A stretch of DNA of 64,000 nt, taken from Azospira restricta. Lineage in GTDB: Bacteria; Pseudomonadota; Gammaproteobacteria; Burkholderiales; Rhodocyclaceae. Under the pieces are notes generated by a model. That model was not told the DNA's origin. It made no database searches and saw only the letters and a list, made by a program, of their open reading frames with translations. This document shows, one piece after another, positions 53,595-63,633 of this stretch. The position numbers were made by a program, and so were the translations under genes. The DNA lies in the NCBI RefSeq assembly GCF_016858125.1, contig NZ_CP064781.1, forward strand, positions 1,993,501 to 2,057,500. Direction: 5' to 3'. Position 1 is the stretch's first letter, and every line of letters starts with the position of its first letter.

Positions 53595-55286
53595 ATGTCT
53601 GCTGTCCCCGCCAACGAAAGCTTTGCCGCCCTCTTCGAAGAAAGCCTTGCGCGCCAGGAAATGCGCCAAGGTGAGGTGATCACCGCCGAAGTGGTCCGCG
53701 TCGACCAGAACTTCGTGGTCGTCAACGCCGGCCTGAAGTCCGAAAGCTACATCGATGTCGAAGAATTCCTGAACGACCAGGGCCAACTCGAAGTGAAGGC
53801 CGGCGACTTCGTGCAGGTCGCCATCGAGCAGCTCGAGAACGGTTTCGGCGAAACCCGTTTGAGCCGCGACCGCGCCAAGCGCATCGCCGCCTGGAACGCC
53901 CTCGAGCAGGCGCTGAACGACGGCTCGCTGGTCACTGGTACGATCACCGGCAAGGTGAAGGGCGGCCTGACCGTCATGACCAACAGCGTCCGCGCTTTCC
54001 TGCCGGGCTCGCTGGTCGACATGCGTCCGGTCAAGGACACCACGCCGTACGAAGGCAAGACCCTCGAATTCAAGGTCATCAAGCTCGACCGCAAGCGCAA
54101 CAACGTCGTCGTCTCGCGCCGTGCCGTGCTCGAAGCCACGATGGGCGAAGAGCGCGAGAAGCTGCTCGAGAACCTCAAGGAAGGTGCCGTCGTCAAGGGC
54201 ATCGTCAAGAACATCACCGACTACGGCGCGTTCGTCGACCTCGGTGGCATCGACGGCCTGCTGCACATCACCGACCTGGCCTGGCGCCGCGTCCGTCACC
54301 CGAGCGAAGTGCTCAACGTCGGCGACGAAGTCACCGCCAAGATCCTCAAGTTCGACACCGAGAAGAACCGCGTCTCGCTCGGCCTCAAGCAGCTCGGCGA
54401 AGATCCGTGGGTCGGCATCGCCCGCCGCTACCCGCAGGGCACCCGCCTGTTCGGCAAGGTCACCAACCTCACCGACTACGGCGCGTTCGTCGAAATCGAA
54501 CAGGGCATCGAAGGCCTGGTGCACGTCTCGGAAATGGACTGGACCAACAAGAACGTTCACCCGAGCAAGGTCGTCCAGCTCGGCGACGAAGTCGAAGTCA
54601 TGATCCTCGAGATCGACGAAGACCGCCGCCGCATCTCGCTGGGCATGAAGCAGTGCCTGGCCAATCCGTGGGAAGAGTTCTCGCAGAACCACAAGAAGGG
54701 CGACAAGGTCCGCGGCCAGATCAAGTCGATCACCGACTTCGGCGTCTTCATCGGCCTGCCCGGCGGCATCGACGGTCTCGTCCACCTGTCCGACCTGTCG
54801 TGGTCGCAGAGCGGCGAGGAAGCGATCCGCGGCTTCAAGAAGGGTGACGAAGTCGAAGCCGTCGTGCTCGCCATCGACACCGAGAAGGAGCGCATCTCGC
54901 TGGGCATCAAGCAGCTCGAAGGCGACCCGTACACCAACTACATCGCCACCCACGAGAAGAACACGATCACCCGTTGTGTCGTGAAGTCGGTGGATGCCCG
55001 TGGCGCCGTGATGCAACTGGACGGCGACGTCGAAGGTTACCTGCGTGCTTCCGAGTTCTCGCGCGATCGTATCGAGGACCTGTCGCAGCACCTCAAGGTC
55101 GGCGACGAGATCGAGGCGATGATCATCAACGTGGATCGCAAGACCCGCGGCATCAACCTCTCGATCAAGGCCAAGGATCAGGCCGAGCAGCACGAAGCGA
55201 TGCAGAAGATCGCGTCGGATAACGCTGCCTCCGGCACGACCAACCTGGGTGCCCTGCTGAAGGCGAAACTCAACAACCAAGGCTAA
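53595..55286 (+). CDS. rpsA: 30S ribosomal protein S1
   Basis: 563 residues with six S1 domains of about 85 residues each. Recurring signatures include [47 protein letters not shown] and [23 protein letters not shown] at about 190-220, 275-300 and 365-390. It binds mRNA leaders on the ribosome. The codon choice is noticeably more biased than in its neighbours, as expected for high expression. ihfB follows 2 bases later. Confidence 0.97.
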   Translation: MSAVPANESFAALFEESLARQEMRQGEVITAEVVRVDQNFVVVNAGLKSESYIDVEEFLNDQGQLEVKAGDFVQVAIEQLENGFGETRLSRDRAKRIAAWNALEQALNDGSLVTGTITGKVKGGLTVMTNSVRAFLPGSLVDMRPVKDTTPYEGKTLEFKVIKLDRKRNNVVVSRRAVLEATMGEEREKLLENLKEGAVVKGIVKNITDYGAFVDLGGIDGLLHITDLAWRRVRHPSEVLNVGDEVTAKILKFDTEKNRVSLGLKQLGEDPWVGIARRYPQGTRLFGKVTNLTDYGAFVEIEQGIEGLVHVSEMDWTNKNVHPSKVVQLGDEVEVMILEIDEDRRRISLGMKQCLANPWEEFSQNHKKGDKVRGQIKSITDFGVFIGLPGGIDGLVHLSDLSWSQSGEEAIRGFKKGDEVEAVVLAIDTEKERISLGIKQLEGDPYTNYIATHEKNTITRCVVKSVDARGAVMQLDGDVEGYLRASEFSRDRIEDLSQHLKVGDEIEAMIINVDRKTRGINLSIKAKDQAEQHEAMQKIASDNAASGTTNLGALLKAKLNNQG

Positions 55287-55288
55287 GC

Positions 55289-55576
55289 ATGACCAAGTCC
55301 GAGCTGATCGCCCGGCTGGCTACGCGGTTTCCGCAGCTGGTCGCGAAGGATGCCGATTTTGCGGTGAAGATGATGCTCGACGCGATGTCCGAGGCGCTGG
55401 CCAAGGGCGACCGCATCGAGATCCGGGGGTTCGGCAGCTTCGCGCTGAACTACCGTCCGCCGCGGGTTGGCCGGAATCCGAAGTCCGGGGACAAGGTCAG
55501 TGTCCCCGAGAAATGGGTTCCGCACTTCAAGGCCGGCAAGGAACTCCGGGAGCGTGTCGACTGCGTGCGCTCCTGA
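55289..55576 (+). CDS. ihfB: Integration host factor subunit beta
   Basis: 95 residues. [16 protein letters not shown] start, [21 protein letters not shown] with the DNA-intercalating Pro in the beta arm, and [26 protein letters not shown]. It bends DNA as a heterodimer with IHF-alpha. It is co-transcribed with rpsA (2-base gap) and followed by a terminator. Confidence 0.96.
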   Translation: MTKSELIARLATRFPQLVAKDADFAVKMMLDAMSEALAKGDRIEIRGFGSFALNYRPPRVGRNPKSGDKVSVPEKWVPHFKAGKELRERVDCVRS

Positions 55577-55597
55577 ACGCAAGCTGTGGTAGATTGC

Positions 55598-55627
55598 GGG
55601 CGGCAACGCGAGTTGCCGCCCTTTTTT
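55598..55627 (+). terminator. Rho-independent terminator after ihfB
   Basis: A 10-bp stem GGGCGGCAAC/GTTGCCGCCC with a GCGA loop is followed by six T. It ends the rpsA-ihfB unit, with lapA starting 18 bases later. Confidence 0.9.
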
Positions 55628-55644
55628 ATGCCTGAGGGGTAACG

Positions 55645-55926
55645 ATGCGAACGCTGGTGTGGGTGGTCCGCGGCTTCATATTTCTTTTCCTGTTCGCCTT
55701 CGCGATCAAGAACACCGATCCGGTGACGCTGCGCTTCTTCCTCGACACCGCCTGGCAGGCGCCGCTGGTGATCGTCGTCCTCGCCTTCTTCGCCGCCGGC
55801 GCCTTCTTCGGTGCCGTCTCCCTGCTCGGCACGATCTTTTCCCTGCGCCGCGAGCTTGCCGGCGTTCGCCGCGAACTCTCCGCCGTGCGCAGCGAAGCCC
55901 GGGTTGTCGCCCCGCCGCAGGTCTGA
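55645..55926 (+). CDS. lapA: LapA-domain membrane protein
   Basis: 93 residues. Two TM segments (about 5-20 and 38-62) with the LapA/YciS pattern FAFAIKNTDPVTLRFF and a cytoplasmic coiled segment (RRELAGVRRELSAVRSEA). It works with LapB in regulating lipopolysaccharide synthesis (LpxC turnover in E. coli). It precedes lapB by 7 bases. Confidence 0.88.
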   Translation: MRTLVWVVRGFIFLFLFAFAIKNTDPVTLRFFLDTAWQAPLVIVVLAFFAAGAFFGAVSLLGTIFSLRRELAGVRRELSAVRSEARVVAPPQV

Positions 55927-55933
55927 CTGAACG

Positions 55934-57100
55934 ATGGAATTCGAATACTGGCAGTTGCTGCTGTTTCCGGCCTTCTTCGGGCTCGGCTGGGCCGCGGCGC
56001 GGATCGACATCCGCCACTTGGTCAAGGAGTCGCGCTCGCTGCCGCGCTCCTACTTCCAGGGGCTCAATTTCCTGCTCAACGAGCAGCCTGACCGCGCGAT
56101 CGAGTCCTTCGTCGAGGCGGTCAAGGTCGATCCGCAGACGGTCGAGCTGCACTTCGCACTGGGTAGCCTGTTCCGCCGCCGCGGCGAGACCGAGCGCGCG
56201 ATCCGCATGCACCAGAACCTGATCGAGCGCGACGACCTGCCCGACGACCTCAAGCTCGCCGCCGTCTCGGAGCTCGGCCAGGACTACCTCAAGGCCGGCC
56301 TGCTCGACCGCGCCGAGGAAACCTTCGAGCGCCTGCGCGGCACCGCGCTCGACGAGGAGGCGAAGCGCAACCTGCTGGAGATCTACCAGCTCGGCAAGGA
56401 CTGGGAGCGCGCGATCGCGATCGCCTGCGAGCTGCCCGACGTCGCGTCGCGCAAGGAGATCGCCGAGTACTACTGCGAGCTCGCCGCCGCCGAGATGATC
56501 CGCTCGCGCCGCGACGAGGCGAGCGCGCATCTGGCGACGGCGCTGGAAACGAACCGGCTGTGCGTGCGCGCCAGCCTGCTGCAGGGCGACCTGCACGCGC
56601 AGGCGGGTAATCACCGGGCGGCGATCGACAGCTGGCAGCAGATCGAGTCGCAGAACCCCGCCTATCTGGCGCTGGTCGCACAGCGCCTGCTCACCGCCTA
56701 TCGCACGCTGGACCGCCGCGACGACGGGCTGCGCCTGCTGCGCGGCTACCTCGAGAACTATCACTCGCTCGACCTGCTCGACGTCGTCTTCCAGCTGGTG
56801 TTGGAAAGCGAGGGGCCGGAGGCCGCCTATACGCTGGTCCGCGACGAGCTGCGCCGCAATCCGACGCTGCTCGGCTTCGACAAGCTGCTCGAGGCGCGGC
56901 TGTTCAACGCCTCGCCCGAGGTGCGCGCCGACATCGATCTGGCGAAAGGCATCGTGCAGGGCTACACCCGTCGTCTTGCCCGCTATCGGTGCGATAATTG
57001 CGGCTTCAAGGCGCGCCAGTTCTACTGGCGTTGCCCGGCCTGCGGCGGTTGGGAGACCTATCCGCCGAAACGGACCGAAGAATTCGACCTGACGCCTTGA
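55934..57100 (+). CDS. lapB: Lipopolysaccharide assembly protein LapB
   Basis: 388 residues. One N-terminal TM helix (about 6-22) is followed by several TPR repeats (from about 40 to 340) and a C-terminal rubredoxin-type zinc ribbon (CDNCGF and CPACGGW, about 354-377). In E. coli LapB guides LpxC degradation by FtsH. The next genes, hldA and hldD, make the LPS heptose, so the cluster is about envelope synthesis. Confidence 0.94.
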   Translation: MEFEYWQLLLFPAFFGLGWAAARIDIRHLVKESRSLPRSYFQGLNFLLNEQPDRAIESFVEAVKVDPQTVELHFALGSLFRRRGETERAIRMHQNLIERDDLPDDLKLAAVSELGQDYLKAGLLDRAEETFERLRGTALDEEAKRNLLEIYQLGKDWERAIAIACELPDVASRKEIAEYYCELAAAEMIRSRRDEASAHLATALETNRLCVRASLLQGDLHAQAGNHRAAIDSWQQIESQNPAYLALVAQRLLTAYRTLDRRDDGLRLLRGYLENYHSLDLLDVVFQLVLESEGPEAAYTLVRDELRRNPTLLGFDKLLEARLFNASPEVRADIDLAKGIVQGYTRRLARYRCDNCGFKARQFYWRCPACGGWETYPPKRTEEFDLTP

Positions 57101-57197
57101 CGCCAGGTCCGCAGCATTCCACCGGCCGGCGCTTCGCCGCGAGCGCGCCGCCGGGGTTGCGAACCCGACCCAACTCAACTGAAGCGATGTCGTCGTG

Positions 57198-58130
57198 ATG
57201 CGCCTGCCCGATCTCTCTGCCGCCCGCCTGCTTGTCGTCGGCGATGTAATGCTGGACCGCTACTGGTTCGGCGACGTCAGCCGAATTTCGCCGGAAGCGC
57301 CGGTGCCCGTGGTCAAGGTCGAGAAGAGCGAGGAACGCCCCGGCGGCGCCGCCAACGTCGCGCGCAATGCTGCCGCGCTCGGCGCCCAGGTCTCGCTGCT
57401 CTCCGTCGTCGGCGACGACGAGGCCGGCGTCATCATCGGCCGGCTGATGGAGGGCGAGAACGTCCGCACCAGCCTGCATCGGGACGCCGCGATCAGCACG
57501 ACGGTCAAGCTGCGCGTGATCGGCCGCCAGCAGCAGCTGCTGCGCATCGACTTCGAGACCTCGCCGTCGCACGAGGTGCTGCGCGCGAAGCTGGCCGAGT
57601 TCGAGAAGCTGCTGCCTGCCTGCGACGTCGTGATCCTGTCCGACTACGGCAAGGGCGGCCTCGCCCACATCGCCGAGATGATCCGGCTGGCCCGCGCCGC
57701 CGGCAAGCAGGTGCTGGTCGATCCGAAGGGCGACGACTACTCGAAGTACGCCGGGGCCTCGGCGATCACGCCCAACCGTTCCGAGCTGCGCGAGGTGGTC
57801 GGGCGCTGGAAGGACGAGGCCGATCTGGCGGCGCGCGCGGACAAGCTGCGCCGCGATCTCGCGCTCGACGCGCTACTGGTCACCCGCAGCGAGGAGGGGA
57901 TGACCCTGTTCCGCGAGAGCCGGGTCTTCCACGAGCCGGCGCGGGCGCTCGAGGTTTATGATGTGTCCGGCGCCGGCGACACGGTGATCGCGACGCTGGC
58001 GGCGATGGTCGCCGTCGGAGCCGCGTGGGAGGACGCGGTGCATGTCGCCAACCTCGCCGGCGGCATCGTCGTCGGCAAGCTCGGCACCGCCGTCGTCACC
58101 CGCGAGGAACTCGACGCAGCGCTCAAATAG
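57198..58130 (+). CDS. hldA: Heptose-7-phosphate kinase (HldA/RfaE domain I)
   Basis: 310 residues, the PfkB-family kinase part only, without the nucleotidyltransferase domain of bifunctional Hld[22 protein letters not shown] start, [14 protein letters not shown], and the catalytic anion-hole motif [15 protein letters not shown] near 262-276. It makes heptose 1,7-bisphosphate for LPS core. The ATG at 57198 is preferred to the overlapping GTG at 57195; the ribosome site is weak. Confidence 0.9.
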   Translation: MRLPDLSAARLLVVGDVMLDRYWFGDVSRISPEAPVPVVKVEKSEERPGGAANVARNAAALGAQVSLLSVVGDDEAGVIIGRLMEGENVRTSLHRDAAISTTVKLRVIGRQQQLLRIDFETSPSHEVLRAKLAEFEKLLPACDVVILSDYGKGGLAHIAEMIRLARAAGKQVLVDPKGDDYSKYAGASAITPNRSELREVVGRWKDEADLAARADKLRRDLALDALLVTRSEEGMTLFRESRVFHEPARALEVYDVSGAGDTVIATLAAMVAVGAAWEDAVHVANLAGGIVVGKLGTAVVTREELDAALK

Positions 58131-58143
58131 AGGATTTCCAACC

Positions 58144-59139
58144 ATGTACACCATCGTCACCGGCGCCGCCGGCTTCATCGGCTCCAACATCGTCAAGGCA
58201 CTCAACGACCGCGGTGTCGACCGCGTGATCGCTGTCGACAACCTCGCCAAGGCCGACAAGTTCAAGAACCTCGTCGACTGCGACATCGTCGATTACCTCG
58301 ACAAGCGCGAATTCCTCGACCTGCTGCTCTCCGGCCAGTTCGACGGCGACGTCGAGGCGATCTTCCACGAGGGCGCCTGCTCCGACACGATGGAGACCGA
58401 CGGCCGCTACATGATGGAGAACAACTATCGCTACTCGCTCGGGCTGCTCGACTGGTGCCTGGAACAGGAGGTGCAGTTCCTCTACGCATCGAGCGCGGCG
58501 ACCTACGGCGCGAGCACGGTGTTCAAGGAGGAGCGCCAGTACGAAGGGCCGCTCAACGTCTACGGCTACTCCAAGTTCCTGTTCGACCAGATCGTCCGGA
58601 AGCGCCTGCCGGAAGCCTCGTCGCAGGTGGTCGGCTTCCGCTACTTCAACGTCTACGGTCCGCGCGAGAACCACAAGGGGCGCATGGCCTCGGTCGCCTA
58701 TCATCATTTCAACCAGTACCGCGCCGACGGCAAGGTCAAGCTGTTCGAGGGCTCGCACGGCTACGGCCCGGGCGAGCAGCGCCGCGATTTCGTCTATGTC
58801 GGCGACGTCGCCAAGGTCAACCTGTGGTTCCTCGACCACCCGCAGAAGCGCGGCATCTACAACCTCGGCAGCGGTCGTGCGCAGAGCTTCAACGATGTCG
58901 CCGTCGCCTCGGTCAACGGCGCGCGCGCGCTGCGCGGCGAAGCTGAGCTGTCGCGCGACGAGCTCGTCGCGCAGGGACTGATCGAATACGTGCCGTTCCC
59001 GGACGCGTTGAAGGGCAAGTACCAGGCCTTCACCCAGGCCGACCTCGGCAAGCTGCGCGAGGCCGGCTACCGCGACGAGTTCGCGACGGTCGAGCAGGGC
59101 GTCCGCCAATACGTCGCATGGCTGAACCAGAATGTATAA
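58144..59139 (+). CDS. hldD: ADP-L-glycero-D-manno-heptose 6-epimerase
   Basis: 331 residues. The Rossmann motif [15 protein letters not shown] (6-20) is followed by the HldD-specific [13 protein letters not shown] and MMENNY. The catalytic Tyr and Lys are in [11 protein letters not shown], then [11 protein letters not shown]. It completes the nucleotide-activated heptose for LPS core. It overlaps cysM by 8 bases. Confidence 0.96.
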   Translation: MYTIVTGAAGFIGSNIVKALNDRGVDRVIAVDNLAKADKFKNLVDCDIVDYLDKREFLDLLLSGQFDGDVEAIFHEGACSDTMETDGRYMMENNYRYSLGLLDWCLEQEVQFLYASSAATYGASTVFKEERQYEGPLNVYGYSKFLFDQIVRKRLPEASSQVVGFRYFNVYGPRENHKGRMASVAYHHFNQYRADGKVKLFEGSHGYGPGEQRRDFVYVGDVAKVNLWFLDHPQKRGIYNLGSGRAQSFNDVAVASVNGARALRGEAELSRDELVAQGLIEYVPFPDALKGKYQAFTQADLGKLREAGYRDEFATVEQGVRQYVAWLNQNV

Positions 59140-60031
59140 GACGCTCGAAAACTTCGTCGGCGAGACGCCGCTTGTCCAATTGAGGCGCCTGCCCGGGGCG
59201 GACGTCGCTGCGCGCGGCAACGTCATCCTCGCCAAGCTCGAAGGAAACAACCCGGCCGGGTCGGTGAAGGACCGTCCGGCCTTGTCGATGGTCGTGCGCG
59301 CCGAGGCGCGCGGCGACATCAAGCCGGGCGACACGCTGATCGAGGCGACGTCCGGCAACACCGGCATCGCGTTGGCGATGGCCGCCGCGATGCGCGGCTA
59401 CCGGATGATCCTGGTGATGCCGGAAAACCAGAGCGTCGAGCGCCGGCAGTCGATGCGCGCCTACGGCGCCGAGCTGGTGCTGACGCCGAAGGAAGGCGGC
59501 ATGGAGCTCGCGCGCGACGTCGCCGAGCGCATGCGCGACGAGGGCAAGGGCATCATCCTCGACCAGTTCGCCAACCCCGACAACCCGCTCGCGCACTACG
59601 AGGGCACCGGTCCCGAGATCTGGCGCGACACCAGCGGCAAGATCACCCACTTCGTCTCCAGCATGGGCACCACCGGCACCATCATGGGCGTCTCGCGCTA
59701 CCTGAAGGAGCGCAACCCGGCGATCTGCATCGTCGGCTGCCAGCCCGAGGAGGGCTCGCAGATCCCGGGCATCCGCAAGTGGCCGGAGGAATATCTGCCG
59801 AAGATCTTCGACAAGAGCCGCGTCGATCGCGTCGAACCGGTGTCGCAGGCCGAGGCCGAGGAGATGACGCGGCGCCTCGCCCGCGAGGAAGGCATCTTCG
59901 CCGGCATCTCGTCGGGTGGCGCGCTTGCCGTCGCGCTGCGCATCGCCGCCGAGGTCGACAATGCGACCATCGTCAGCATCGTCTGCGATCGCGGCGACCG
60001 CTACCTGTCCACCGGCGTATTCCCCGCCTGA
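59132..60031 (+). CDS. cysM: Cysteine synthase B
   Basis: 299 residues. PLP Lys46 in [21 protein letters not shown] for substrate binding, [15 protein letters not shown] for the PLP phosphate, and the CysM-type [17 protein letters not shown]. It makes cysteine from O-acetylserine and sulfide or thiosulfate. The stop overlaps the next ATG (TGATG). Confidence 0.94.
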   Translation: MYKTLENFVGETPLVQLRRLPGADVAARGNVILAKLEGNNPAGSVKDRPALSMVVRAEARGDIKPGDTLIEATSGNTGIALAMAAAMRGYRMILVMPENQSVERRQSMRAYGAELVLTPKEGGMELARDVAERMRDEGKGIILDQFANPDNPLAHYEGTGPEIWRDTSGKITHFVSSMGTTGTIMGVSRYLKERNPAICIVGCQPEEGSQIPGIRKWPEEYLPKIFDKSRVDRVEPVSQAEAEEMTRRLAREEGIFAGISSGGALAVALRIAAEVDNATIVSIVCDRGDRYLSTGVFPA

Positions 60032-60840
60032 TGAAGCCGACCCTCGTCTTCGACATCGAGACGATTCCCGACGTCGCCGGCCTGCGCCGACTGCACGACC
60101 TCAAGGCCGACATCTCCGACGCCGAGGTCGCCGAGCTGGCCTTCCAGCAGCGCCGCGCGCAGAGCGGCAGCGATTTCCTGCCGCATTACCTGCAGCGCGT
60201 CGTCACTATTTCCTGCGTGCTGCGCTCGGGCGACGCGCTGAAGGTGTGGTCGCTGTCCGAGCCGGAACAGGGCGAGGGCGAGATCATCCAGCGCTTCTTC
60301 GACGGCGTCGAGAAATTCACGCCGCAGCTGGTGTCGTGGAACGGCGGCGGCTTCGACCTGCCGGTGCTGCACTACCGCGGCCTGGTGCACGGCGTTACCG
60401 CGCCGCGCTACTGGGACATGGGCGACGGCGACTACGCCGACAGCCGCGACTTCAAGTGGAACAACTACATCAGCCGCTACCACACGCGCCATCTCGACCT
60501 GATGGACCTGCTGGCGATGTACCAGCCGCGCGCCAGCGCGCCGCTCGACGACCTCGCCAAGCTGATCGGCTTTCCCGGCAAGCTCGGCATGGACGGCAGC
60601 AAGGTGTGGGATGCCTGGCAGTCGGGGCGCATCGCCGAGATCCGCGACTACTGCGAGACCGACGTGGTCAATACCTATCTGGTGCTATCCCGCTTCCGCC
60701 TGATGCGTGGCGAGCTGACCCGCGACGAGTACGATGCCGAACTCGCGTTCGTGCGCGGCGAGCTGGCGCGCATCGGCAAGCCGCACTGGACCGAATACCT
60801 CGCCGCCTGGCCGTCAGATCGACCGGCTGCTGGCGCGTGA
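60031..60840 (+). CDS. Predicted DEDD 3'-5' exonuclease (PolB-like)
   Basis: 269 residues. DEDD exonuclease blocks: VFDIETIPD (Exo I, Asp8 and Glu10), VSWNGGGFDLPVL (Exo II), and YCETDVVNTYLV (Exo III). They match the predicted 3'-5' exonucleases related to the PolB proofreading domain. The biological role is not known. It is coupled to cysM by TGATG. Its last 27 bases overlap the convergent YqgE-like gene. Confidence 0.85.
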   Translation: MKPTLVFDIETIPDVAGLRRLHDLKADISDAEVAELAFQQRRAQSGSDFLPHYLQRVVTISCVLRSGDALKVWSLSEPEQGEGEIIQRFFDGVEKFTPQLVSWNGGGFDLPVLHYRGLVHGVTAPRYWDMGDGDYADSRDFKWNNYISRYHTRHLDLMDLLAMYQPRASAPLDDLAKLIGFPGKLGMDGSKVWDAWQSGRIAEIRDYCETDVVNTYLVLSRFRLMRGELTRDEYDAELAFVRGELARIGKPHWTEYLAAWPSDRPAAGA

Positions 60841-61407
60841 CAGCATCTCCTGCCACAGCGTGTTGACGTCGTCGCGCAACGCGACGTCGGCATCGAAGGG
60901 CAGCACCAGCCAGTCGCCGCGGGCGATTTCCTGTTCCAGCTGGCCGTGCGCCCAGCTCGAGAAGCCGCGGAACAGCTTGCGCGGAACGGCAAGGGAATCC
61001 TTCTGCAGCTCCGCCGGAATCGCCGCACCGATACCGAAGAACATGTCCTTGCCGAGGCGCAGCACCATCTGCTCGGCCAGTCCGGCGCGCTTGCTGCGGT
61101 ACAGGTAGGCAAAGCGGTGCGTTGCGACCGGCCCGCCCAGGTAAAGGCCGGGCGACTTGCGATCCTCGCTTTCGTCTCGCGGCAGCGGCCGGTTGACGAT
61201 GACGCCGAGCGGCGGGCTGCGACCGTGACGCGTGACGAGCACGACGCTCTCCGCAAACAGGCTGTCCCGAACCTGCGGCGTGGCGACCAGGAACAGCGCC
61301 TCCGCCGTCACCTGCGCCGCCGCCGAGAACGCGCAGCACATGGCGAACACGGCGAATGCCACGCGTCGCCAGGGCCTTCGTTCGACGGGGAAATGCGGAC
61401 GGATCAT
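60814..61407 (-). CDS. YqgE/AlgH-family protein with signal peptide-like start
   Basis: 197 residues. The YqgE/AlgH fold shows FLVATPQVRDSLFAESVVLV, GVIVNRPLP, LYLGGPV and GFSSWAHGQLEQEIARGDW. The usual family begins directly at the FLVATP-like segment; here about 32 residues precede it with a basic part and hydrophobic core (RRVAFAVFAMCCAFSAAAQ), which looks like a cleavable signal peptide. So this copy may be exported. The function of the family is unknown. It overlaps the exonuclease gene at the 3' end. Confidence 0.83.
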   Translation of the reverse strand: MIRPHFPVERRPWRRVAFAVFAMCCAFSAAAQVTAEALFLVATPQVRDSLFAESVVLVTRHGRSPPLGVIVNRPLPRDESEDRKSPGLYLGGPVATHRFAYLYRSKRAGLAEQMVLRLGKDMFFGIGAAIPAELQKDSLAVPRKLFRGFSSWAHGQLEQEIARGDWLVLPFDADVALRDDVNTLWQEMLSRASSRSI

Positions 61408-61513
61408 CGGGAGTACGTTCCGGTCATGAGCTGAGCGTAGTCAGTCGTCGCGCCGGCCGCAACCTGCCCTGCGCGCGGTTTTCATTTTCTGGCGATTTCT
61501 GCGGCGTCTGCTG

Positions 61514-61541
61514 TTGACACGCGGAATGGGCAACGTATAAT
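61514..61541 (+). promoter_or_regulatory. Sigma-70 promoter of tRNA-Val
   Basis: TTGACA (61514-61519) and TATAAT (61536-61541), both perfect consensus hexamers with 16 bases between, lie 17 bases before the tRNA. Confidence 0.9.
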
Positions 61542-61558
61542 GCGGCCTTCTTTGCAGT

Positions 61559-61635
61559 AGGCGCGTAGCTCAGTTGGTTAGAGCACCACCTTGACATGGT
61601 GGGGGTCGTTGGTTCGAATCCAATCGCGCCTACCA
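61559..61635 (+). tRNA. tRNA-Val (anticodon GAC)
   Basis: 77 bases with encoded CCA. The acceptor AGGCGCG pairs with CGCGCCT; D arm GCTCAGTTGGTTAGAGC; anticodon stem CCACC/GGTGG around TTGACAT, anticodon GAC; T arm GTTGG-TTCGAAT-CCAAT. Confidence 0.97.
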
Positions 61636-61642
61636 AAACACC

Positions 61643-61673
61643 AAAAGTCAGAGCGCCGTCTCTGGCTTTTTTT
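61643..61673 (+). terminator. Rho-independent terminator after tRNA-Val
   Basis: GTCAGAG pairs with CTCTGGC (one G-T pair) over a 6-base loop, flanked by AAAA and seven T. It separates the tRNA from thrS. Confidence 0.8.
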
Positions 61674-61690
61674 GTTTCTGGGATCGATTT

Positions 61691-63607
61691 ATGCCGGTCA
61701 TTACTCTGCCTGATGGTTCGAAACGGGAATTTGCGCAAGCCGTAACGGTGGCCGAGGTCGCGCAAAGCATTGGCGCCGGTCTGGCGCGGGCGGCACTGGC
61801 CGGCAAGGTTGGCGACAGGATCGTCGACACCAGCTTCATCATCACGCAAGACAGCGACCTCGCGATCATCACCGACCGCGATGCCGACGGCCTCGAAATC
61901 ATCCGTCACTCGACTGCCCATCTGCTGGCCTATGCGGTCAAGGAGCTGTTCCCCGAGGCGCAGGTCACCATCGGTCCGACGGTGGAGAACGGCTTCTACT
62001 ACGACTTCGCCTACTCGCGGCCGTTTACGCCGGAGGATCTGGCGGCGATCGAGAAGCGCATGGGCGAACTGGCCAAGCGCGACATCCCGGTCGCGCGCGA
62101 AGTGTGGAAGCGCGACGAGGCGGTCCAGTTCTTCCTTGGCCTGGGCGAGAAGTACAAGGCCGAGCTGATCGCGGCGATTCCCGCCGACCAGGAGGTTTCG
62201 CTCTACCGCGAAGGCGACTTCATCGACCTCTGCCGCGGCCCGCACGTGCCCTCGACCGGCAAGCTGAAGGCCTTCAAGCTGATGAAGGTGGCCGGCGCCT
62301 ACTGGCGCGGCGACTCGAAGAACGAACAGCTGCAGCGCATCTACGGCACCGCCTGGGCGAAGAAGGAAGACCTCGACGCCTACCTGCACATGCTCGAGGA
62401 GGCCGAGAAGCGCGACCACCGCAAGGTCGGCCGCCACCTCGACCTGTTCCACATGCAGGACGAGGCGCCCGGCCTCGTCTTCTGGCACCCCAAGGGCTGG
62501 GCGGTGTGGCAGGAGATCGAGCAGTACATGCGCCGCGTCTACCGCGACAACGGCTACCAGGAAGTGCGCTGCCCGCAGATTCTCGACCGCACGCTGTGGG
62601 AGAAGTCGGGGCACTGGGATAACTACAAGGACAACATGTTCACGACGGCATCCGAGAATCGCGACTACGCGATCAAGCCGATGAACTGTCCCGGCCACGT
62701 GCAGGTGTTCAACGCCGGCCTGCGCTCCTACCGCGAGCTGCCGCTGCGCTACGGCGAGTTCGGCTCCTGTCATCGCAACGAGCCTTCCGGCGCGCTGCAC
62801 GGTCTGATGCGCGTGCGCGGCTTCGTCCAGGACGACGGCCACATCTTCTGCACCGAGGACCAGATCCAGTCCGAGGTAACCGCCTTCAACGACATCGTCC
62901 GCAACGTCTATGCCGACTTCGGCTTCACCGACATCGCGGTGAAGCTCGCGCTGCGTCCCGAGAAGCGCGTCGGTTCCGACGAGGTCTGGGACAAGGCCGA
63001 GGCCGCGCTGCGCGAGGCGCTGCGCGTTTCCGGGCTGGACTGGGAGGAGTTGCCCGGCGAGGGCGCCTTCTACGGCCCGAAGATCGAATTCCACATCAAG
63101 GACGCGATCGGCCGCTCGTGGCAGTGCGGCACGATGCAGGTCGACTTCTCGATGCCGGCCCGCCTCGGTGCCGAGTACGTGGCCGAGGACAACGCGCGCA
63201 AGACGCCGGTGATGTTGCATCGCGCGGTGCTCGGCTCGCTCGAGCGCTTCATCGGCATCCTGATCGAGAACTTCTCGGGCGCCTTCCCGCTGTGGCTGGC
63301 GCCGGTGCAGGCGGTCGTGCTCAACATCTCCGAAAAACAGGCCGATTACGCCGAACATGTGGCGCAAATGCTACGGAATGCGGGCATCCGGGCCGAGTCG
63401 GATTTGCGCAACGAGAAAATTACCTATAAAATACGCGAACATAGCTTGAACCGGCTGCCTTACCAGCTTGTTGTCGGAGACAAGGAAAAGGAAGCCGGGC
63501 TGGTGGCCGTGCGCACACGCGGCGGCCAAGACCTCGGGCAGATGCCCGTCGAGGCCTTGGTCGAGCGACTTCTCAGTGAAGTCGCGGCGCGGAGTGGCAC
63601 GGCTTAA
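61691..63607 (+). CDS. thrS: Threonyl-tRNA synthetase
   Basis: 638 residues. TGS domain (1-60; [20 protein letters not shown]), editing domain ([16 protein letters not shown]) and class II catalytic core (zinc Cys in [11 protein letters not shown], motif 2 [24 protein letters not shown]). An anticodon-binding domain forms the end ([20 protein letters not shown]). It loads tRNA-Thr. thrS-infC is a classical operon start. Confidence 0.97.
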   Translation: MPVITLPDGSKREFAQAVTVAEVAQSIGAGLARAALAGKVGDRIVDTSFIITQDSDLAIITDRDADGLEIIRHSTAHLLAYAVKELFPEAQVTIGPTVENGFYYDFAYSRPFTPEDLAAIEKRMGELAKRDIPVAREVWKRDEAVQFFLGLGEKYKAELIAAIPADQEVSLYREGDFIDLCRGPHVPSTGKLKAFKLMKVAGAYWRGDSKNEQLQRIYGTAWAKKEDLDAYLHMLEEAEKRDHRKVGRHLDLFHMQDEAPGLVFWHPKGWAVWQEIEQYMRRVYRDNGYQEVRCPQILDRTLWEKSGHWDNYKDNMFTTASENRDYAIKPMNCPGHVQVFNAGLRSYRELPLRYGEFGSCHRNEPSGALHGLMRVRGFVQDDGHIFCTEDQIQSEVTAFNDIVRNVYADFGFTDIAVKLALRPEKRVGSDEVWDKAEAALREALRVSGLDWEELPGEGAFYGPKIEFHIKDAIGRSWQCGTMQVDFSMPARLGAEYVAEDNARKTPVMLHRAVLGSLERFIGILIENFSGAFPLWLAPVQAVVLNISEKQADYAEHVAQMLRNAGIRAESDLRNEKITYKIREHSLNRLPYQLVVGDKEKEAGLVAVRTRGGQDLGQMPVEALVERLLSEVAARSGTA

Positions 63608-63633
63608 CTTTTGTCCGCCTGGGAGCGAAGACC

